Below are positions 5,488 through 7,297 of a DNA stretch of 7,297 nucleotides, in pieces. The number at the start of each line of letters is the position of its first letter. Position 1 is the first letter of the stretch. The stretch spans positions 1-7,297 of the forward strand of contig JANMWE010000254.1 of the NCBI GenBank assembly GCA_031393795.1. The letters run 5' to 3'. Position numbers and translations under genes: made by a program. Under the pieces are notes generated by a model. It worked only from the letters and a program-made list of their open reading frames with translations. It searched no databases and was not told where the DNA came from. The stretch is from CAMLHU01 sp031393795 (GTDB taxonomy: Bacteria > Gemmatimonadota > Gemmatimonadetes > Gemmatimonadales > GWC2-71-9).

Positions 5488-5631
5488 ATGAGCGACGAAC
5501 GCGAATTCGTGACTTTCTTCGACCTCGTCCGCTGGTCCCTCCCGACGGCCCTGGTGCTGCTGGGTGTCTTCTTCTACTTCCTCCACCCTGACGCCGCCCC
5601 GGCCGTCGCGGCGGCCCTGTCGATCCCGTGA
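5488..5631 (+). CDS. Small single-pass membrane protein, 47 aa
   Basis: The ATG at 5488 opens a 47-residue frame. An acidic, amphipathic start (MSDEREFVTFFDLVRW) leads to one hydrophobic helix at about 17-33 (SLPTALVLLGVFFYFLH) and a short Ala/Pro-rich tail. The TGA (5629-5631) overlaps the thrS GTG start as GTGA, which is the main reason to believe it is a real gene: it fills the gap between the divergent promoter region and thrS and would feed ribosomes into thrS. The ribosome site is weak (CGAGAG about 11 bases upstream). I do not recognise a family. The acidic residues are on the side expected to be cytoplasmic only if the N-terminus is outside or the protein is atypical, so topology is open. 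It could alternatively be a leader-type frame serving translation of thrS. Confidence 0.6.
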   Translation: MSDEREFVTFFDLVRWSLPTALVLLGVFFYFLHPDAAPAVAAALSIP

Positions 5632-7297
5632 GCCAGCTCCGCATCACCCTCCCTGACGGGAGCGTCCGCGAACTCCCCGCCGGCAGCAACGCGCGCGACC
5701 TGGCCCTCGCCATCGGGCCCGGCCTCGCCAAGGCGTCGCTGGCCGCGCGCGTCAACGGACAGATCCGCGACCTCGGCCGGCCGCTGGAGGACGGTGCCAC
5801 GGTGTCGCTCATGACCGACCGCGATCCCGACGCGCTGGAAGTGCTCCGCCATTCCGCCGCCCACATCCTGGCGACGGCGGTGCGCGAGCTCTTCCCCAAC
5901 GCAGGCATCGGGTTCGGGCCGCCGATCGAGGACGGCTTTTACTACGACTTCCAGCTCGACCGCCCCTTCACCCCCGAGGACCTCGAGCAGATCGAGGCCA
6001 AGATGGCTGAGGTGGCCAAGGCGGACTACCCGTTCGTGCGCGAAGTGGTCGATCGAGTGGAGGCGAAGAAGCGTTTCAAGGACGACCCCCTCAAGCTCGA
6101 GCGGATCGACGACCTCGGCGCCGACGAGACCATCACCGTGTACACGGATGGTCCCTTCGTGGATCTTTGCCGCGGCCCGCACGTGCCGAGCACGTCCAAG
6201 CTCAAGTTCTTCAAGCTGTTGAGCATCGCCGGGGCGTACTGGCGGGGTGATTCCCGCAACCAGATGCTCCAGCGTATCTATGGTACGGCCTGGTTCAAGA
6301 AGGAGGACCTTGAGGCCTATACCCACCGGCTCGAGGAGGCGAAGAAGCGGGACCATCGCCGGGTGGGGAAAGAGCTCGACCTCTTCCACTTCTTCCCGGT
6401 GGCGCCGGGCGCGGCATTCTGGACCGCCCGCGGCACGACGATGTACAACACGATCAACGAGTACCTCCGCGAGCTGCAGCGCGACGGGTACCAGGAGATC
6501 CGCACCCCGCTCCTCTACCACAAGGCGCTCTGGGAGCAGTCGGGGCATTGGGGGAAGTACAAGGAGAACATGTTCCTCGTCCTCGACAACGAGACGGGGG
6601 AGCACGACATGTCCCTGAAGCCGATGAACTGCCCCTCCCACCATCTCTTCTTCGCGTCGCGGCGGCACAGTTACAAGGAGTTGCCGGTGCGGTTCAGCAC
6701 GTACGACGTGCTGCACCGGAACGAGGTGAGCGGGGCGCTCAGCGGCCTCACGCGGGCGCGGCAGTTCTCGCAGGATGACTGTCACATCTACCTGATGGAG
6801 TCGCAGATCCCGGCAGAAGTGAAGCGGATCGCCGACTTCATCCTGGCGTACTACAAGACCTTCGGCCTCGAGTCGAAGCTCAAGTTCGCGACGCGACCCG
6901 AGGTCCGGATCGGCGACGACGAGCTCTGGGACCGCGCCGAGGCGAGCCTCAAGGCCGCGCTCGATTCCACCGGGCTCCCGTACGAGCTGAAACCGGGGGA
7001 CGGCGCCTTCTACGGACCCAAGATCGACTTCGATGTCTATGACGGGATCGGCCGCGCGTGGCAGCTGGGCACCATCCAGCTCGACTTCAACGCGCCGGAG
7101 CGGTTCGACCTGACGTACGTGGGGGAGGACAACCACCCGCACCGGCCGGTGGTGATCCACCGCGCCGTGAGCGGGTCGTTCGAGCGGTTCATCGCGATCC
7201 TGATCGAGCACTTTGCCGGGGCGTTCCCGGTGTGGCTCGCCCCGGAGCAGGTGCGGGTGCTCCCGATCAGCGACGCGCAGGCCGAGGCGGCGCGCGC
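5628..7297 (+). CDS. thrS: Threonyl-tRNA synthetase, 3' end cut by window
   Basis: This class II synthetase charges tRNA-Thr. The window holds 556 codons, against about 640 for a full enzyme, so most of the anticodon-binding domain lies beyond the right edge. The order is TGS domain (about 1-61), the editing domain with His75/His79 (HSAAH) and Cys181/His185 (CRGPH), then the catalytic core. Zinc ligands are Cys335 (MNCPSH), His386 (DDCHIY) and His511 (VIHRAV), which align with Cys334, His385 and His511 of E. coli. Motif 2 Arg364 is in LHRNE and motif 3 Arg520 is in GSFERF. The frame is open without interruption to the edge. The GTG start (5628-5630) overlaps the upstream TGA, and no strong ribosome site precedes it, so translational coupling is likely. 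Editing and catalytic residues all look intact. Confidence 0.96.
   Translation, partial: MSQLRITLPDGSVRELPAGSNARDLALAIGPGLAKASLAARVNGQIRDLGRPLEDGATVSLMTDRDPDALEVLRHSAAHILATAVRELFPNAGIGFGPPIEDGFYYDFQLDRPFTPEDLEQIEAKMAEVAKADYPFVREVVDRVEAKKRFKDDPLKLERIDDLGADETITVYTDGPFVDLCRGPHVPSTSKLKFFKLLSIAGAYWRGDSRNQMLQRIYGTAWFKKEDLEAYTHRLEEAKKRDHRRVGKELDLFHFFPVAPGAAFWTARGTTMYNTINEYLRELQRDGYQEIRTPLLYHKALWEQSGHWGKYKENMFLVLDNETGEHDMSLKPMNCPSHHLFFASRRHSYKELPVRFSTYDVLHRNEVSGALSGLTRARQFSQDDCHIYLMESQIPAEVKRIADFILAYYKTFGLESKLKFATRPEVRIGDDELWDRAEASLKAALDSTGLPYELKPGDGAFYGPKIDFDVYDGIGRAWQLGTIQLDFNAPERFDLTYVGEDNHPHRPVVIHRAVSGSFERFIAILIEHFAGAFPVWLAPEQVRVLPISDAQAEAAR

Noticed and set aside
5386..5586. N-terminal extension of the BON frame to an ATG at 5586
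   Set aside because: It would run through the divergent control region and the opposite small gene, has no ribosome site, and its composition is unlike the rest of the protein.
5574..7211. Minus-strand open frame of 545 codons opposite thrS
   Set aside because: ThrRS catalytic, editing and zinc residues are all present on the plus strand; the antisense frame is a composition shadow.

Overview
This is a very GC-rich bacterial window carrying two divergent gene clusters, each built around an aminoacyl-tRNA synthetase. The leftward cluster reads from about 5385 down to 226: a BON-domain protein with an N-terminal membrane segment, valyl-tRNA synthetase (valS), an Ig-like-domain lipoprotein, and the heptose-bisphosphate phosphatase gmhB. 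The rightward cluster starts at 5488: a 47-residue single-pass membrane protein, then threonyl-tRNA synthetase (thrS), which runs off the right edge. Every junction within a cluster is a 4- to 7-base stop/start overlap, so each cluster is probably one translationally coupled operon. A gap of about 100 bp (5386-5487) with the window's most AT-rich patch separates them and is the likely shared control region.

The host is probably Gram-negative or diderm, because gmhB belongs to ADP-heptose synthesis for lipopolysaccharide core and the Ig-like protein looks like an envelope lipoprotein. The high GC, GTG starts, gene mixture and repeat style suggest Gemmatimonadota or a similar soil lineage. This is inference from style, not from a marker gene.

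The genes are mostly ordinary housekeeping genes and I see no defence island, mobile element, CRISPR array or biosynthetic cluster. What stands out is short repetitive DNA. Degenerate 8-bp repeats (consensus near AGGYGGAC) occur at four places: across the gmhB stop, as two opposed arrays encoding most of the lipoprotein signal peptide, and in the zinc-knuckle loop of valS. A separate GC-rich palindrome is read through in frame near the N-terminus of valS, and a 15-bp tandem repeat encodes the Gly/Arg/Ser tail of the BON protein. The repeats that lie in genes sit in segments likely to tolerate change, which suggests small repeat elements entering coding DNA without breaking the frame.

The first 187 bases hold no gene. 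They contain long C and G runs, a G-quadruplex-type motif and a small hairpin resembling an intergenic repeat. This may be natural intergenic repeat DNA or a poor-quality contig end. No clear rho-independent terminator follows gmhB.
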